The notes below the pieces were generated by a model. The model searched no databases. It had not been told where the DNA came from and was given only the letters and a program-made list of their open reading frames with translations. From the NCBI RefSeq assembly GCF_029504655.1, contig NZ_JAQFIL010000001.1:5399001-5463000 (forward strand): a stretch of DNA of 64,000 nucleotides, given 5' to 3'. The translations under genes and the position numbers were made by a program. Positions 34,478-44,165 of this stretch are shown in pieces; position 1 is the first letter of the stretch; each line of letters begins with the position of its first letter. The DNA comes from Catalinimonas alkaloidigena (lineage in GTDB: Bacteria; Bacteroidota; Bacteroidia; Cytophagales; Cyclobacteriaceae).

Positions 34478-36781
34478 ATGAAGAAGGCAATTGTACTCAG
34501 CTTATGCTTTATGGTCGCGTTTCAGACACTGGCCGAAGCACGAGACTATTTTTTGTATACTGATGAGAATATTACCTACCTGAAAAATCAGATCAATACT
34601 GACCCTCAGATCAAACGTTTGTGGGACAAAAACTACAAAGAGGCGCGTGAACTGCTGAAGAAGGAGCGGCTTGGTGCGAATGACTGCAAGCTCCTGGGTC
34701 TGGTGTACCGGATGACCGACGAAACAAAATATGCCGAAGCGATAAAAAAAATACTGCAAGACTATGTCAGCAGGGAGACCTGGGAAAGCGAACAGCTACT
34801 CAGCAGAACGCCATCCTGGCAGGGCGGGCTAAAAACCTCGCATACCAGTTTTTACATCGCGATCGGGTATGACTGCATTTATGACTATCTCTCTGCGGAA
34901 GAACGTCAGCAGATCGCTGCTGAATTTGTGCGGGTGGGTATAGATCCTGCGCGTGAAGACTGGCTGCTGCCGGCCAGCAGCTTTCATACTTTTGACACCA
35001 TGGGCCACAACTGGTGGAGTGCCTGTGTGTATATGGCCGGTATTAGTGCCCTGGCAGTTCGTGAAGAGATACCCGAGGCCACGGAGTGGGTCAGAGAAAT
35101 TGCGGCTACCGCGAGTGAGTGGGTCAATTTTGCGGGTAGCGTGCTACAAAACAAACCGCCTACTTTTGATCAGGACGGAGGTTTTTATGAAAGCGTAAAC
35201 TATGCGAACTACGGAGTCTCACAATACCTTTTGTTTCGTTATGCCCTGCAGGAGGTTTGGCCGGAGGAGCCTCAGCTGGAGCTGCCTGTGCTGGACAAAA
35301 TTGGTGACTTCTTTATTGACGTCTGCTATTACGTAAAAGATGGGTCGGTACTTTCTTTACCTTTTGGTGATACCGGAATACTGATCAGCGGGCAGGAGAC
35401 AGTAAACTTACTATGGAAACTGGGGTATCAGAAAGAGCGCTACGCATGGTATCTTAAAAAAGTGAGCCAGAGAGACGGAAATCAAAAGTTGCCAAAACTA
35501 GATTCACCCGAAGACCTGGCATTGTTGCCGGACCTGCCAGCCCTTCCCGCTGACTATGTACCTGACATGCCTACTTCTCACCTGTACGAAGACATGGGCT
35601 GGGCAAGCTTAAGGAACTCCTGGGAGGATAACGCCAGCCTGCTGGCCATAAAGTCCGGCTTTACCTGGAACCATGCGCATGCTGATGCAGGCTCTTTTGT
35701 CATCTTTCATAAGGGGAAGTACATCATCACCGAGTCAGGAAAATCCTCTTACGGCAATCCCCTCTATACGGAATATTACTGCCAGAGCGAAGCGCACAAT
35801 GTGGTGCTATTCAAGGGTCAAGGACAGAACAGAAGGGACCCTTACTATGGTGTGGTGAATTCCGGCTCTCTGCATAATCTGCTAGAGGGACAAAACTTTA
35901 AATATGTGATGGCCAATGCTAGCGGGCCATATGCTCATATTCTGGCCCGAAATTACCGCCATTTTATCTGGGTGGGAGATGTCATTCTGGTTATTGATGA
36001 CCTCCTGGCGCACGAATCAGGCAAGTTTGAGCACTTGATTCATTACAATGGAGAATCCGAGAGAAACGGCAGAGATTTATCCATAAAAGATGGTGAGAGT
36101 GAGGTGCTTGTTCGTCCATTGTTCCCGGAAACCTTTCCTGTAGGAGGCTTGCCGCATGACTTTCCTGAGCAGATACGCCTGGAAGAAAAGCTGGGCTATA
36201 AAGACCATCATCCGGAAGAGCGCCAGCCTTATTGGTCAATCAGCCCGGCAGAAGAAACGCAAAGAACCAAGTTCATAACCGCCATCCTCTTAAAAACTGA
36301 TGACAATCAGGATCAGCTACCGGAAATTGAACGTTTTCAGGGTGATAATTTTATCGGAGTGTCTATCACCCAGGATAATGAGACCACAGAACTTTATTTT
36401 AACCTGAAGGCAGATGGCCGGCTTAAGCATCGCAACAGTGTAAATGATATGAATGGCTGGGAAACGGATGCTTACCTGACCGTGCTGAAGTTTGACGAAG
36501 GGGCTGATAAATCAAATCCTGACCACCTCAAAGAAGTATTCATAGGACACGGCAGCTATTTGCGTCGCGATAGTCAGGTGCTCATGCATGCCCTCTCTAA
36601 GTATACAGCGCTGGTAGAGGATATTAATGGCAAAGCAGAAGTCATTTTTCAGGGACAAGATGAGGCCACTTTCCGCCTGCGTTCAATTCAGCCTGTCTCT
36701 GATGTCAAGCTCAATAACAGAGTAGTGCCAGGTGTGTACGATGAGGATTCGCAGATGGTAAAATTAGTGGTGGAAAACTAA
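34478..36781 (+). CDS. Heparinase II/III-like polysaccharide lyase
   Basis: 767 residues from the ATG at 34478, with a signal peptide (VLSLCFMVAFQTLAEA). The N-terminal alpha/alpha toroid (about 30-390) carries the catalytic-type motifs DTMGHNWWSACVYMAG and QDGGFYESVNYANYG. The heparinase II/III beta-sandwich follows (about 400-640) with GFTWNHAHADAGSFVIFHKG, ITESGKSSYG and SEAHNVVLFKG. The family cleaves uronic-acid-containing glycans by beta-elimination. First of three such enzymes in the locus; the exact PL family cannot be given by eye. Confidence 0.9.
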   Translation: MKKAIVLSLCFMVAFQTLAEARDYFLYTDENITYLKNQINTDPQIKRLWDKNYKEARELLKKERLGANDCKLLGLVYRMTDETKYAEAIKKILQDYVSRETWESEQLLSRTPSWQGGLKTSHTSFYIAIGYDCIYDYLSAEERQQIAAEFVRVGIDPAREDWLLPASSFHTFDTMGHNWWSACVYMAGISALAVREEIPEATEWVREIAATASEWVNFAGSVLQNKPPTFDQDGGFYESVNYANYGVSQYLLFRYALQEVWPEEPQLELPVLDKIGDFFIDVCYYVKDGSVLSLPFGDTGILISGQETVNLLWKLGYQKERYAWYLKKVSQRDGNQKLPKLDSPEDLALLPDLPALPADYVPDMPTSHLYEDMGWASLRNSWEDNASLLAIKSGFTWNHAHADAGSFVIFHKGKYIITESGKSSYGNPLYTEYYCQSEAHNVVLFKGQGQNRRDPYYGVVNSGSLHNLLEGQNFKYVMANASGPYAHILARNYRHFIWVGDVILVIDDLLAHESGKFEHLIHYNGESERNGRDLSIKDGESEVLVRPLFPETFPVGGLPHDFPEQIRLEEKLGYKDHHPEERQPYWSISPAEETQRTKFITAILLKTDDNQDQLPEIERFQGDNFIGVSITQDNETTELYFNLKADGRLKHRNSVNDMNGWETDAYLTVLKFDEGADKSNPDHLKEVFIGHGSYLRRDSQVLMHALSKYTALVEDINGKAEVIFQGQDEATFRLRSIQPVSDVKLNNRVVPGVYDEDSQMVKLVVEN

Positions 36782-36964
36782 GGCTTTGTGAGCGCTGAAT
36801 GTTTCTATAAGCCAAAATTATTTAGCAGGAAGTAAATTCAAAGTGTAAATTAAAGGCTTATAACTGCAAATTGCCTTGGAGCAAGTATTGCTTACAGGCG
36901 CTTTAAGCCTACTGCTGCATAACATGTACTTCAAGATCAATATACAATGAATAAAGTCAGTATA

Positions 36965-38851
36965 ATGAAACATCGTTTTTTAGTCTTGTGGCTGCTGTCT
37001 TGCCTGATTTTTACATCCAGCCTAAATGCCCAGGAATCCACTTACAAGCTGGAAAACCCTTTTTCAGCTGCCTATCTCCAAAGGAACTTAAGCAAACAGT
37101 TACCCCGCCTGGTACTGAATCACAAACTGGAGAAAAACCTCAGGCAAAAGTTAAAAACAGATTCAGTAGTACAGAACCTTTATCAGGCTATCAAACTGAA
37201 TGCAGAAAGTGTGCTTGAGCTACCCATCATCAACCTGGATATTCCAATGGAAGAGAGGTCGCAAAACAACCAACTGGACATATCGCGAGACATGCTGTAC
37301 CGGGTCAATATGCTGGCGATGGTCTATCGGATGGAGAAAGACCAGCGCATGCTTGACCGGATCAACGAAGAAGTCATTGCCGCCTGTAATTTTCCCTCCT
37401 GGAATCCCAAACACTTTCTGGATGTCGGTGAAATGGCATTGGCCATCGCCATAGCGATTGACTGGACCGCCGGTGACCTTCCCCAATCTACTATTGAGCT
37501 GGCTAAAAAATCCCTGATAGAAAAAGGCATTAAACCTAGCTGGCCGGAAGGGGGTGATCACTCCCATTGGGCGTATGGAACGAGTAACTGGAATCAGGTG
37601 TGCAATGGTGGAATGGTCGCCGCTTCCATCGCCATCGCGGAAGTTGAGCCTGAATTAGCCGCAAAAACTATCCACAGGGCCATTGAAGGCATGCAGCATG
37701 CGCTGGATTCCTACGGCCCGGACGGCGTCTATCCTGAGGGGGCTACCTACTGGCGCTACGGAACTTCATTTACAGTAGTAAGCGCAGCGATGTTTGAGAG
37801 TGCCTTCGGTACTGACTTTGGCATTTATGCATACCCCGCCTTCAAGGAAAGTGCGATCTTCAAAAAATTATGTATGGCTCCATCAGGCATGTTTTACAAT
37901 TTCGGAGATTGCGGAGAAAGCGGCAGCGCCAATGGAGATATGACGCTGGCCTGGTTTGCCTCCAAGACTGGCAATAAGTCTTTTTTTGACGCCCACCTGT
38001 TTATGAATGAGCCGGAGACGATGGGAGAATTATCCCGCTTGGCAGGCATTTCTTTGGTGTGGATCGCCCAGTATGAAGAAAAAGGGGAGTTAGCTCTACC
38101 TACCGAATGGAAGGGCGACGGCCCAAATCCGGTGGTATTTTTTAGCGGTGGGGAGGATGACCCTAACCAATATTACTTTGGCGGTAAAGGAGGAAAAGGC
38201 GATATGAGTCACGGAAATCTGGACGCCGGCTCTTTTGTTTTTGAGCTGTATGGTGAGCGCTGGAGCATTGACCTGGGAAAATTTCATCATTATGGTGTGG
38301 TAGAGAGAACGGGCTTTGATCTTTGGTCTCGTTGTCAGGATTGTGACCGATGGAAACTGATCAATACCAATAATTTAGGGCATAGCACCATCTCTGTTGA
38401 TAATAAACTTCACGCGGTTGATGGAAAAAGCAGTATTATAGACTTTAAGGCCGGCGAAAGGCCGGAAGCTACGCTGGATATGTCGCCTACTTTTGAAGGT
38501 CAACTAAAAAGCGCCTATCGTAAGTTTGTAAAAGATGGTCCCCTATCGCTGCTGATTGAAGATAATATTGAGGTACTGGAAGAAACGGAATGGGTCACCT
38601 GGCAATTGATGACGCAGGCGGATATTGAGTTATTTGCCGGTGGAGCTATTTTAAGGCAAGGGGGTAAAAAACTAAAACTTGAGATTCTTTCCCATCCTGA
38701 ATTTACCCCCTCAGTGGTCTCCCTTAACCCGCCGCCCTTGTCTCTGGATTTAAAGAAGGAGGGGTTAAAAAAGCTGGAAATCAAATTCCCGGCCTGGGCC
38801 ATAAAAGATGATGAATTAAACATAAGCGTTAGATTATCAGGGATGGATTGA
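36965..38851 (+). CDS. Heparinase II/III-like polysaccharide lyase
   Basis: 628 residues from the ATG at 36965, which gives a normal signal peptide (LLSCLIFTSSLNAQ); an ATG at 36947 adds six residues. Alpha-helical toroid at about 30-370 with GTSNWNQVCNGGMVAASIAI and YPEGATYWRYGTSFTVVSA, then the beta-sandwich with KGDMSHGNLDAGSFVFELYG and GKFHHYGVVERTGFDLW. It is shorter than and only distantly similar to the other two lyases, so it should have a different specificity. It lies 183 bp downstream of the first lyase in the same direction. Confidence 0.88.
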   Translation: MKHRFLVLWLLSCLIFTSSLNAQESTYKLENPFSAAYLQRNLSKQLPRLVLNHKLEKNLRQKLKTDSVVQNLYQAIKLNAESVLELPIINLDIPMEERSQNNQLDISRDMLYRVNMLAMVYRMEKDQRMLDRINEEVIAACNFPSWNPKHFLDVGEMALAIAIAIDWTAGDLPQSTIELAKKSLIEKGIKPSWPEGGDHSHWAYGTSNWNQVCNGGMVAASIAIAEVEPELAAKTIHRAIEGMQHALDSYGPDGVYPEGATYWRYGTSFTVVSAAMFESAFGTDFGIYAYPAFKESAIFKKLCMAPSGMFYNFGDCGESGSANGDMTLAWFASKTGNKSFFDAHLFMNEPETMGELSRLAGISLVWIAQYEEKGELALPTEWKGDGPNPVVFFSGGEDDPNQYYFGGKGGKGDMSHGNLDAGSFVFELYGERWSIDLGKFHHYGVVERTGFDLWSRCQDCDRWKLINTNNLGHSTISVDNKLHAVDGKSSIIDFKAGERPEATLDMSPTFEGQLKSAYRKFVKDGPLSLLIEDNIEVLEETEWVTWQLMTQADIELFAGGAILRQGGKKLKLEILSHPEFTPSVVSLNPPPLSLDLKKEGLKKLEIKFPAWAIKDDELNISVRLSGMD

Positions 38852-38928
38852 TAGAACCACAAAGGAGATTCCGGAGGGTTGGAGTCCGTTAAATATAAAA
38901 TATATTGATTCCCGAAAAGTAAATATTC

Positions 38929-39735
38929 ATGGATGCTGTAAAGTTAAGTTTATGCCTGATAATAAGTATTTTAATGATAGCGCTAATGCCCGCTCTTGTA
39001 AAAGGTCAGGAGGAGTTCGTTGTACACGGCGATTCTTCAGACTGGAATCTGGTATTCTCTGATCCGGGCACTGAAAACTGGCAGGAGCACTGGTTTTTGG
39101 ATGGGGAGCTAGCCACAGTAGAGAACTCAGATCAGGGTATGCACTTCAGTGCCGGCCCCGTCAACAGAAATGATGCGCATCATGCGGTACTCTGGACAAA
39201 ATCTTCTTTTCAGGGAGACCTCAAAATTGAATACAACTATACTCGCACCGATGATCAAAGTGTCAATGTCAACATTCTCTATATTCAGGCTACAGGTACC
39301 GGTGAAGGGCAGTTTGATAAGGACATTGCTGCGTGGCGTGACTACCGGAAGGTGCCGACTATGAGTAAGTATTATAACAATATGAACGCCATCCACATCA
39401 GCTATGCTGCCTTTCCGATGGTAAACTCAGAGCCAGAAAATGATTATATCAGGGTAAGGCGCTATCCCGCTACTGAAAAAATTAAGTTTGCGGATACTGA
39501 AGTACCTCCTGCTTATTTTAAGACAGGCTTGTTTAAGCCCGGCCTTACCTATCATCTTAGCTGGCTTAAGACCGAAGATCAACTTACACTGGAGGTATCA
39601 GGGCCGGAAGAAAGCATTCAATATCAATGGGACTTAAGCGATTTTCCTCCCATCAGCGAAGGGCGAATTGGCCTGCGGCATATGTTCACCAGGGCGGCTC
39701 GCTACAGTGATTTTAAAGTATATACAAAAAAGTAA
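38929..39735 (+). CDS. DUF1961-like secreted protein (concanavalin-type fold)
   Basis: 268 residues with a signal peptide ending ALVKGQ. The rest reads as a beta-sandwich: VLWTKSSFQGDLKIEYNYTR, NAIHISYAAFP, YHLSWLKTEDQLTLEVSG and the end GRIGLRHMFTRAARYSDFKV, which fits DUF1961 (the family of B. subtilis YesU). Such proteins occur in loci for uronic-acid polysaccharides and may be lyases or binding proteins; the activity is not established. It sits between lyase and fucosidase genes, 13 bp before the latter. Confidence 0.7.
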   Translation: MDAVKLSLCLIISILMIALMPALVKGQEEFVVHGDSSDWNLVFSDPGTENWQEHWFLDGELATVENSDQGMHFSAGPVNRNDAHHAVLWTKSSFQGDLKIEYNYTRTDDQSVNVNILYIQATGTGEGQFDKDIAAWRDYRKVPTMSKYYNNMNAIHISYAAFPMVNSEPENDYIRVRRYPATEKIKFADTEVPPAYFKTGLFKPGLTYHLSWLKTEDQLTLEVSGPEESIQYQWDLSDFPPISEGRIGLRHMFTRAARYSDFKVYTKK

Positions 39736-39748
39736 ATCAGAATAGAAT

Positions 39749-41131
39749 ATGAAAAGATTAGCTACCCTATCATTAATCACACTATTAATTATCAATCTAT
39801 CCTGTCAGAAAAAAGCTGAGCAAGAAACCAGAGAAGAAAGCACTGAGGCTGAAATAAAGTCACCGGCTGACGATGAGCGCATGGGCTGGTGGAGAGATGC
39901 CGGCTTTGGCATGTTCATCCACTGGGGATTATATGCTATTCCGGGAGGCATATACAAAGGAGATACCGTACGGGGCAATGCCGAATGGATTATGGACAAG
40001 CTTGATATTCCGGTAAGCGAGTATGAGCAATTTGCCAGTCAGTTCAATCCGCAGAAATTTGATGCGGATGAATGGGTGAGCATCGCAAAAAACGCAGGCA
40101 TGAAGTACATTGTGATCACTTCCAAACACCATGAAGGCTTTGCCCTCTGGGACTCTGAAGTGACTGACTATGATGTCATGGACGCTACGCCCTACAAGCG
40201 GGATATTCTGGCCGAGCTGGCCGATGCATGCCGAAAGCAGGACATCAAACTGTGTTTTTACTACTCAATTGTGGACTGGCACCATCCTCAGGCGCAGGCA
40301 CCTTTGTATCCCGACTATAATGCCGGGCAGAGTGACTCTACAGTGTACAACCCTGACTTTCCCAAGTACTTTGAAAACTACCTGAAACCGCAAGTCAGAG
40401 AGCTGCTGACAAAATACGGGGATGTAGGAGTAGTTTGGTTTGATGGAGACTGGATTCCCGATTATACCACCGAAATGGGTAAAGAGCTGTACACTTTTAT
40501 CCGTGAAATACAGCCCGATGCTATTGTAAACAACCGGGTAGACAAAGGTCGTATGGGCATGTCAGGGATGAACAAAGAAGGAAGCTTTGTGGGCGATTTT
40601 GGCACGCCCGAAAAAGAAATTCCCGATACCGGTATAGAGGGTGTAGACTGGGAGTCTTGCCTGACTATGAACAATAGCTGGGGCTTTAAGTCGGTAGATC
40701 ACAACTGGAAGAGTGAAGAGAACCTGATCCAAAGCCTGGTGGAGATTGTATCCAAAGGCGGCAATCTTCTACTTAATGTAGGTCCCACTGCCGAAGGGGA
40801 AATTCCGCAGCCTAGTGTAGAACGTTTACAGGCGATGGGGACATGGCTTGAGATAAATGGCGAAGCTATCTATGGAGCAGCGGCCAGCCCGTATAAAAAG
40901 CCGGACTGGGGCAGATACACCGCCAAAGAAGGGGCGATTTATGCGCATGTATTTGACTGGCCTGCTGAGGGAGAACTGAAGCTTCATCCCGAGATTAAAG
41001 CCAGAATCGCCTCTTTCCTCTCCGACACCTCCCAGCCATTGGAGTATGAATCAGCTGAGACAGTAATTCAGCTACCCGACACACCCCTGGACGAGGCTGT
41101 ATCTGTCATTAAAATTGAGTTGGATCAATAA
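39749..41131 (+). CDS. GH29 alpha-L-fucosidase lipoprotein
   Basis: 460 residues. The lipobox is INLSC. The GH29 barrel begins with DAGFGMFIHWGLYAIPGG; further hallmarks are VITSKHHEGFALWDS, LCFYYSIVDWHHP and the nucleophile strand VVWFDGDW (Asp232). NNSWGF and GGNLLLNVGPTAEGEI are also typical. It removes alpha-L-fucose from glycans in the periplasm. Its presence in a lyase and sulfatase locus shows that the target carries fucose. It lacks the long C-terminal domain of some GH29 enzymes; only about 80 residues follow the barrel. Confidence 0.95.
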   Translation: MKRLATLSLITLLIINLSCQKKAEQETREESTEAEIKSPADDERMGWWRDAGFGMFIHWGLYAIPGGIYKGDTVRGNAEWIMDKLDIPVSEYEQFASQFNPQKFDADEWVSIAKNAGMKYIVITSKHHEGFALWDSEVTDYDVMDATPYKRDILAELADACRKQDIKLCFYYSIVDWHHPQAQAPLYPDYNAGQSDSTVYNPDFPKYFENYLKPQVRELLTKYGDVGVVWFDGDWIPDYTTEMGKELYTFIREIQPDAIVNNRVDKGRMGMSGMNKEGSFVGDFGTPEKEIPDTGIEGVDWESCLTMNNSWGFKSVDHNWKSEENLIQSLVEIVSKGGNLLLNVGPTAEGEIPQPSVERLQAMGTWLEINGEAIYGAAASPYKKPDWGRYTAKEGAIYAHVFDWPAEGELKLHPEIKARIASFLSDTSQPLEYESAETVIQLPDTPLDEAVSVIKIELDQ

Positions 41132-41161
41132 GCTTGCAGTCAAAAAAATGTTTCACCTCAT

Positions 41162-41230
41162 AGGTCTGCTGATCATCACTGCTTGCTTTTTCTGCCTGCC
41201 AACCTATTCAGCTTATTGCTGAGCAGACCT
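41162..41230. repeat. Inverted repeat with long spacer
   Basis: CATAGGTCTGCTGA (about 41159-41172) recurs inverted at about 41220-41233 with 12 of 14 matches, arms about 50 nt apart. It is in the 147-bp gap between the fucosidase and the third lyase and could fold in the mRNA or serve as a regulator site. Confidence 0.35.
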
Positions 41231-41278
41231 TTGTATATTGAAACGTACTATATTTTCCATATACTACGAGCGTGAATC

Positions 41279-44098
41279 ATGTATAACATTAGTATGGAAA
41301 CAAGAAAAATGATAAAGCCTTATTGCCTATGGGGGGCGTTGGTCATCGCTATTATAACAAGTTATGACGCCATAAGTGCACCACAGCAAGACGTTCCGCA
41401 TCCCAGAATTTATACCACGGATCAAAATAAGGAGGATTTTCTGAAGTCTATTGCTGCCACAGGCTGGAAGCATGAACTGGTAGAAAGAAAAAAGGCAAAG
41501 CTGGAAAAATACATCAAGCTGGTACAAGAGGATTCTAGCTGGCTGGTTTCACGCTTACAAATGAACTGGAAAACCAAACATGATGAGGTGTATCTGCGGG
41601 GAGGAAATTTTTCACATTCAGCAGGACAGGCACCGGTGCCCACCGTACGATACTCAGGCACACGAGACTGGGCCACTGATTACCGTTCGCCCAGCTTGGA
41701 AGAAGTTCAACCCTACTTTGACGATGAGCGGGGGATGTATTTACAGCGGAAGGACGATCAGACGAGGGAGTGGGTAAAGCCATCGGAGACAGGTCATATC
41801 ATTGAAGGTATTAACGATCGGATTATGGCGCTGGCGGCGGATGCCGCTTTCCTGTATTGGCTGACGGACGAGGAAAAGTATGCGGAGCTGGCCGCGCCGG
41901 TGTTCTTTCAGTACATTGAGGGCATGTACTACCGTAACCCTCCGGTGGTGATTGATGAGTCTAGTCAGAAAGGTCTTTCCGGACTTGCTACTTTTGAGGT
42001 GATTCATGAAAGGATAGTAGTATCTCTGGCAGTGACCTATGATTTCCTTTATGATTATTTCCAAAAGCAGGAGCGGAACCTGGCGCATACCCAGGCGGTA
42101 TTTCAAAAGTGGGGAGATCAGATTATTACCTATGGTGTGCCCGACAACAACTGGAATTTGTTTCAAGCCCGCTTTCTGACATATATCGCTCTTGTGCTGG
42201 AAGATGATCTTACTTATGAAAACGGAAAAGGCCGTCAGTATTACCTGAAAAACACCTTTGATCAGTCTTCGGAACGCCAGATTGCCCTAAAGGAGTCGAT
42301 GCTTATCTATGATCAGGAGAATGGAATATGGCCGGAGTCTCCTTCTTACTCCATGCACGTTACCACGACACTGCTTGAGATATTAACCCTGCTCGATAAT
42401 TTTACCCATGCCAATGAGTTAGCCAATTTTCCGATTGTAGAAAAGGCGGCATTAGCGGCATTCCAATACCTGTTCCCTAACGGATATACGGTCGGATTTG
42501 GCGATTCGGGACATAAAACAGTACCTCCCGAAAACCTGGAGCTGCTCATCTCCAACTACCGCAAGTATGGGCAAAGCCACAAAGAAAAACACCTGGCGGG
42601 CTTGCTCAGTCAGCAGATAGAAAAAGGACTTTATGAGCGGGAGGCTGATAATTTGTTTGAACTGTTCTTTTATGTGGATGAACTGCCTGAGCTATCCGAA
42701 CCGCTAACCGACGATGGGCTCATTACCCCTACCTTTTATGCGCCCAATGTGAGCCTTTTTATTCAACGCCAGGGTAGCGGCAACAATGCCATGATGATTT
42801 CTACAGTTGGTTCTTTTGGCAATCATGCCCACGCCAATGGTATTGCCATGGAGCTCTTTGCCAACAATTATGCTTTAGGGCCTGACATGGGGCGTGGAAC
42901 AAGCTATTGGCACCCCGACTTTCGGGAATATTACTCCCAGTTTCCGGCCCATAATACAGTAGTGGTGGATGGTGCTTCTACCTATAGGTCTATGAGAAGC
43001 TATCAGCCCTTTACGCTGGAGCACAGCTTCCCCCTCTCAGGAAGCAAGCCGCTTTTTGAGAAGGTCAGCTTCGTTGATGTATCCTTCTTTGAACCAAAAA
43101 CACGTTCCGATCAACAGCGGCTTACCGCCCTGATCCGCACTCCCTCCAACCAGAGTTATGCCCTGGATATCTTTCGTTCGGGCAAAGTTGAAGGGGGAGC
43201 TCAGCAACATGACTATTTCTACCATAACATTGGTCAGTCGCTAACGATCACTGATTGGGATAACTCACCGCTTGACCTAAAGCAGACCACCGAGCTGGGG
43301 TCAGAACATGGGGAACTGAAGGCATATGACTATTTCACCGATAAGAAAAAGGTAAGCACAGATGAGGATTTGAAGGCATTGTTTACCGTCCGGAGCGAAA
43401 ATCAACCTGATCAGTTTATGCAGTTATGGGTGAAAGGAGAATCCGGTCAGCAAGTATTCAGCGTTAATGGTCCTGAGAGTAATGCGCTTTCAAGGGGTAC
43501 TGCGCCACCGGAATTGATTGGGAAAGAGATACCAGCCCTGATGCTTAGGCGTCAGAAGTCAGCCTGGGAGAATCCGTTTGTCGTGCTGTTTAATCCTTAC
43601 CGGAAGAGTGACCGCAATCCTATAGCCAGCGTGCATTTTGGTGGGGATGCGCTTGGGTCGCAACGTATCACCGTAGATTTGATGGATGAACAGCAGGACA
43701 TCATTACCGTATGCAAGTCATCCGCAGCAATTATTGAAGATGAACAGCACTACCAGAAAGGCTTACTTTCGCTGGTACGAACAGCTAATGATACTGCTTT
43801 TGAATTTGTCTTTGTGGCAGGCATGAATGTTTTTAAGTGGAATGGCCTGGAGATCATTGCCACCGGCCAACCGGCCACGGTGAGTATTGAGCGTATAGGC
43901 AGTGAACTGTTAATACAAAATGACCAGCCAATTGTGCTTCGCTTGATGAAAAGCAGAGAATTTGAACCAAAAAGCCTGGTCGTATACGACAATGAGCAGG
44001 CATCGGAAACAAAGCAGGGAGTCGTGAGCAGAGACCATCCGGAGCAGCTTGAATTCAGACTGGCTCAGCCTTACGAAAAAGTCAAGATCGTAAAGTAA
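41279..44098 (+). CDS. Large heparinase II/III-like polysaccharide lyase
   Basis: Up to 939 residues; the start may be the ATG at 41309, which directly precedes the signal peptide (LWGALVIAIITSYDAISA). Toroid domain at about 40-470 (WVKPSETGHIIEGINDRIMA, VPDNNWNLFQARFLTYIALV, GIWPESPSYSMHVTTTLLEI); beta-sandwich with FGNHAHANGIAMELFANNYA, GPDMGRGTSYWHPDF and FPAHNTVVVDGAS; a further beta-rich C-terminal part of about 200 residues. Third lyase-type enzyme of the central arm and the longest. It ends 67 bp from the convergent GH20 gene. Confidence 0.9.
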   Translation: MYNISMETRKMIKPYCLWGALVIAIITSYDAISAPQQDVPHPRIYTTDQNKEDFLKSIAATGWKHELVERKKAKLEKYIKLVQEDSSWLVSRLQMNWKTKHDEVYLRGGNFSHSAGQAPVPTVRYSGTRDWATDYRSPSLEEVQPYFDDERGMYLQRKDDQTREWVKPSETGHIIEGINDRIMALAADAAFLYWLTDEEKYAELAAPVFFQYIEGMYYRNPPVVIDESSQKGLSGLATFEVIHERIVVSLAVTYDFLYDYFQKQERNLAHTQAVFQKWGDQIITYGVPDNNWNLFQARFLTYIALVLEDDLTYENGKGRQYYLKNTFDQSSERQIALKESMLIYDQENGIWPESPSYSMHVTTTLLEILTLLDNFTHANELANFPIVEKAALAAFQYLFPNGYTVGFGDSGHKTVPPENLELLISNYRKYGQSHKEKHLAGLLSQQIEKGLYEREADNLFELFFYVDELPELSEPLTDDGLITPTFYAPNVSLFIQRQGSGNNAMMISTVGSFGNHAHANGIAMELFANNYALGPDMGRGTSYWHPDFREYYSQFPAHNTVVVDGASTYRSMRSYQPFTLEHSFPLSGSKPLFEKVSFVDVSFFEPKTRSDQQRLTALIRTPSNQSYALDIFRSGKVEGGAQQHDYFYHNIGQSLTITDWDNSPLDLKQTTELGSEHGELKAYDYFTDKKKVSTDEDLKALFTVRSENQPDQFMQLWVKGESGQQVFSVNGPESNALSRGTAPPELIGKEIPALMLRRQKSAWENPFVVLFNPYRKSDRNPIASVHFGGDALGSQRITVDLMDEQQDIITVCKSSAAIIEDEQHYQKGLLSLVRTANDTAFEFVFVAGMNVFKWNGLEIIATGQPATVSIERIGSELLIQNDQPIVLRLMKSREFEPKSLVVYDNEQASETKQGVVSRDHPEQLEFRLAQPYEKVKIVK

Positions 44099-44165
44099 GT
44101 ACCTCCCTATGGTGCGTGTTTGCAATTGAGCTGCTTGAAAAAAAGGGGCGGGCTGTAAAATCAGC

